Source of the DNA: Bagarius yarrelli
Lineage: Eukaryota > Chordata > Actinopteri > Siluriformes > Sisoridae
Direction: 5' to 3'
Length of the DNA: 64,000 bases
Assembly (NCBI GenBank): GCA_005784505.1
Contig: VCAZ01000035.1
Location: 3,791,001 to 3,855,000 of the forward strand
Both the position numbers and the translations under genes were made by a program. The notes beneath the pieces were generated by a model. The model was not told where the DNA came from, ran no database searches, and saw nothing but the letters and a program-made list of their open reading frames with translations. Shown here piece after piece: positions 63,784 through 64,000 of the stretch (within the stretch, counting starts at the first letter, position 1; each line of letters starts with the position of its first letter).

Positions 63784-64000
63784 TACCATTGCGTCGGAGG
63801 TCAGAACATCTGGAATGGTGGAACTTTAAGATTAAACAATTTGCAAGTGGATCAACAGAACCTGGAGAACCTGTTGTGATTGGAAAGTTTGATTATTTTT
63901 CTCTGTTTTATATCTTTTACCATGATATGATGTGTGAATTATTTCCAAACAAAAAGGAACAAACATTTATTAGCCGTTTAAACGAATTTCTTACGTAAAC
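63784..64000 (+). other. Open stretch to the window end, not assigned
   Basis: In frame from the SINE, 71 codons read through to a TAA at 63996-63998 with mixed composition (EHLEWWNFKIKQFASGSTEP, FPNKKEQTFISRLNEFLT). No family recognised. Could be chance. Confidence 0.25.

Noticed and set aside
54500..64000. PKM, next to GRAMD2A in human
   Set aside because: No frame resembling pyruvate kinase is present. It may lie beyond the right edge or elsewhere.

Overview
The window looks like teleost nuclear DNA, probably from an otophysan and perhaps a catfish. It is AT-rich and full of CA, GA, TA, ATCC and TTCC microsatellites and of minisatellites. It also carries about 35 copies of tRNA-derived SINEs whose tails end in repeats of TGTAAATG. 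The only protein genes I can support are vertebrate nuclear genes with introns. The species guess rests on repeat style and is weak.

Two genes are well supported and convergent. senp8 (NEDD8 protease) is on the + strand at about 21.2-23.1 kb, with the whole 212-residue protein in one exon. gramd2a (GRAM-domain protein of ER-plasma membrane contacts) is on the - strand. I assembled ten coding exons between 54476 and 36346 with matching splice phases: 942 nt, 313 residues plus stop. Its first coding intron appears to start with GC instead of GT. A possible untranslated first exon and CpG-rich promoter lie near 61.46-61.62 kb, which would make the gene about 25 kb long. In human, MYO9A, SENP8 and GRAMD2A are neighbours on 15q. 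The CpG-rich segment at 20.4-21.3 kb upstream of senp8 could therefore be a two-way promoter shared with a MYO9A orthologue running leftward. No MYO9A coding exon was found, so positions 1-20.4 kb may be its first intron or intergenic DNA.

Layout: 0-20 kb is non-coding with SINEs, a tandem duplication with an internal deletion (2.0-3.3 kb), MITE-like elements, a TA-rich block (15.7-16.1 kb) and a 20-bp minisatellite (19.3-19.9 kb). Then come the promoter and senp8 (20.4-23.1 kb). The 23-36 kb interval between the genes holds paired MITEs, a LINE-like tail, a TAG/TTA array, a 19-bp minisatellite and an ATCC block. gramd2a occupies 36.3-54.5 kb, with introns carrying a hAT-like MITE, a foldback element, a 21-bp minisatellite and many microsatellites beside splice sites. 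The remainder, 54.5-64 kb, is the putative 5' intron, the promoter and further SINEs.

No cluster or new molecular system is visible. The most unusual items are the GC-AG intron, a possible alternative first exon of gramd2a, splice sites embedded in microsatellites, and several datable repeat events. Nothing was searched against a database. Homology calls come from recognising protein sequences and shared repeat segments by eye.
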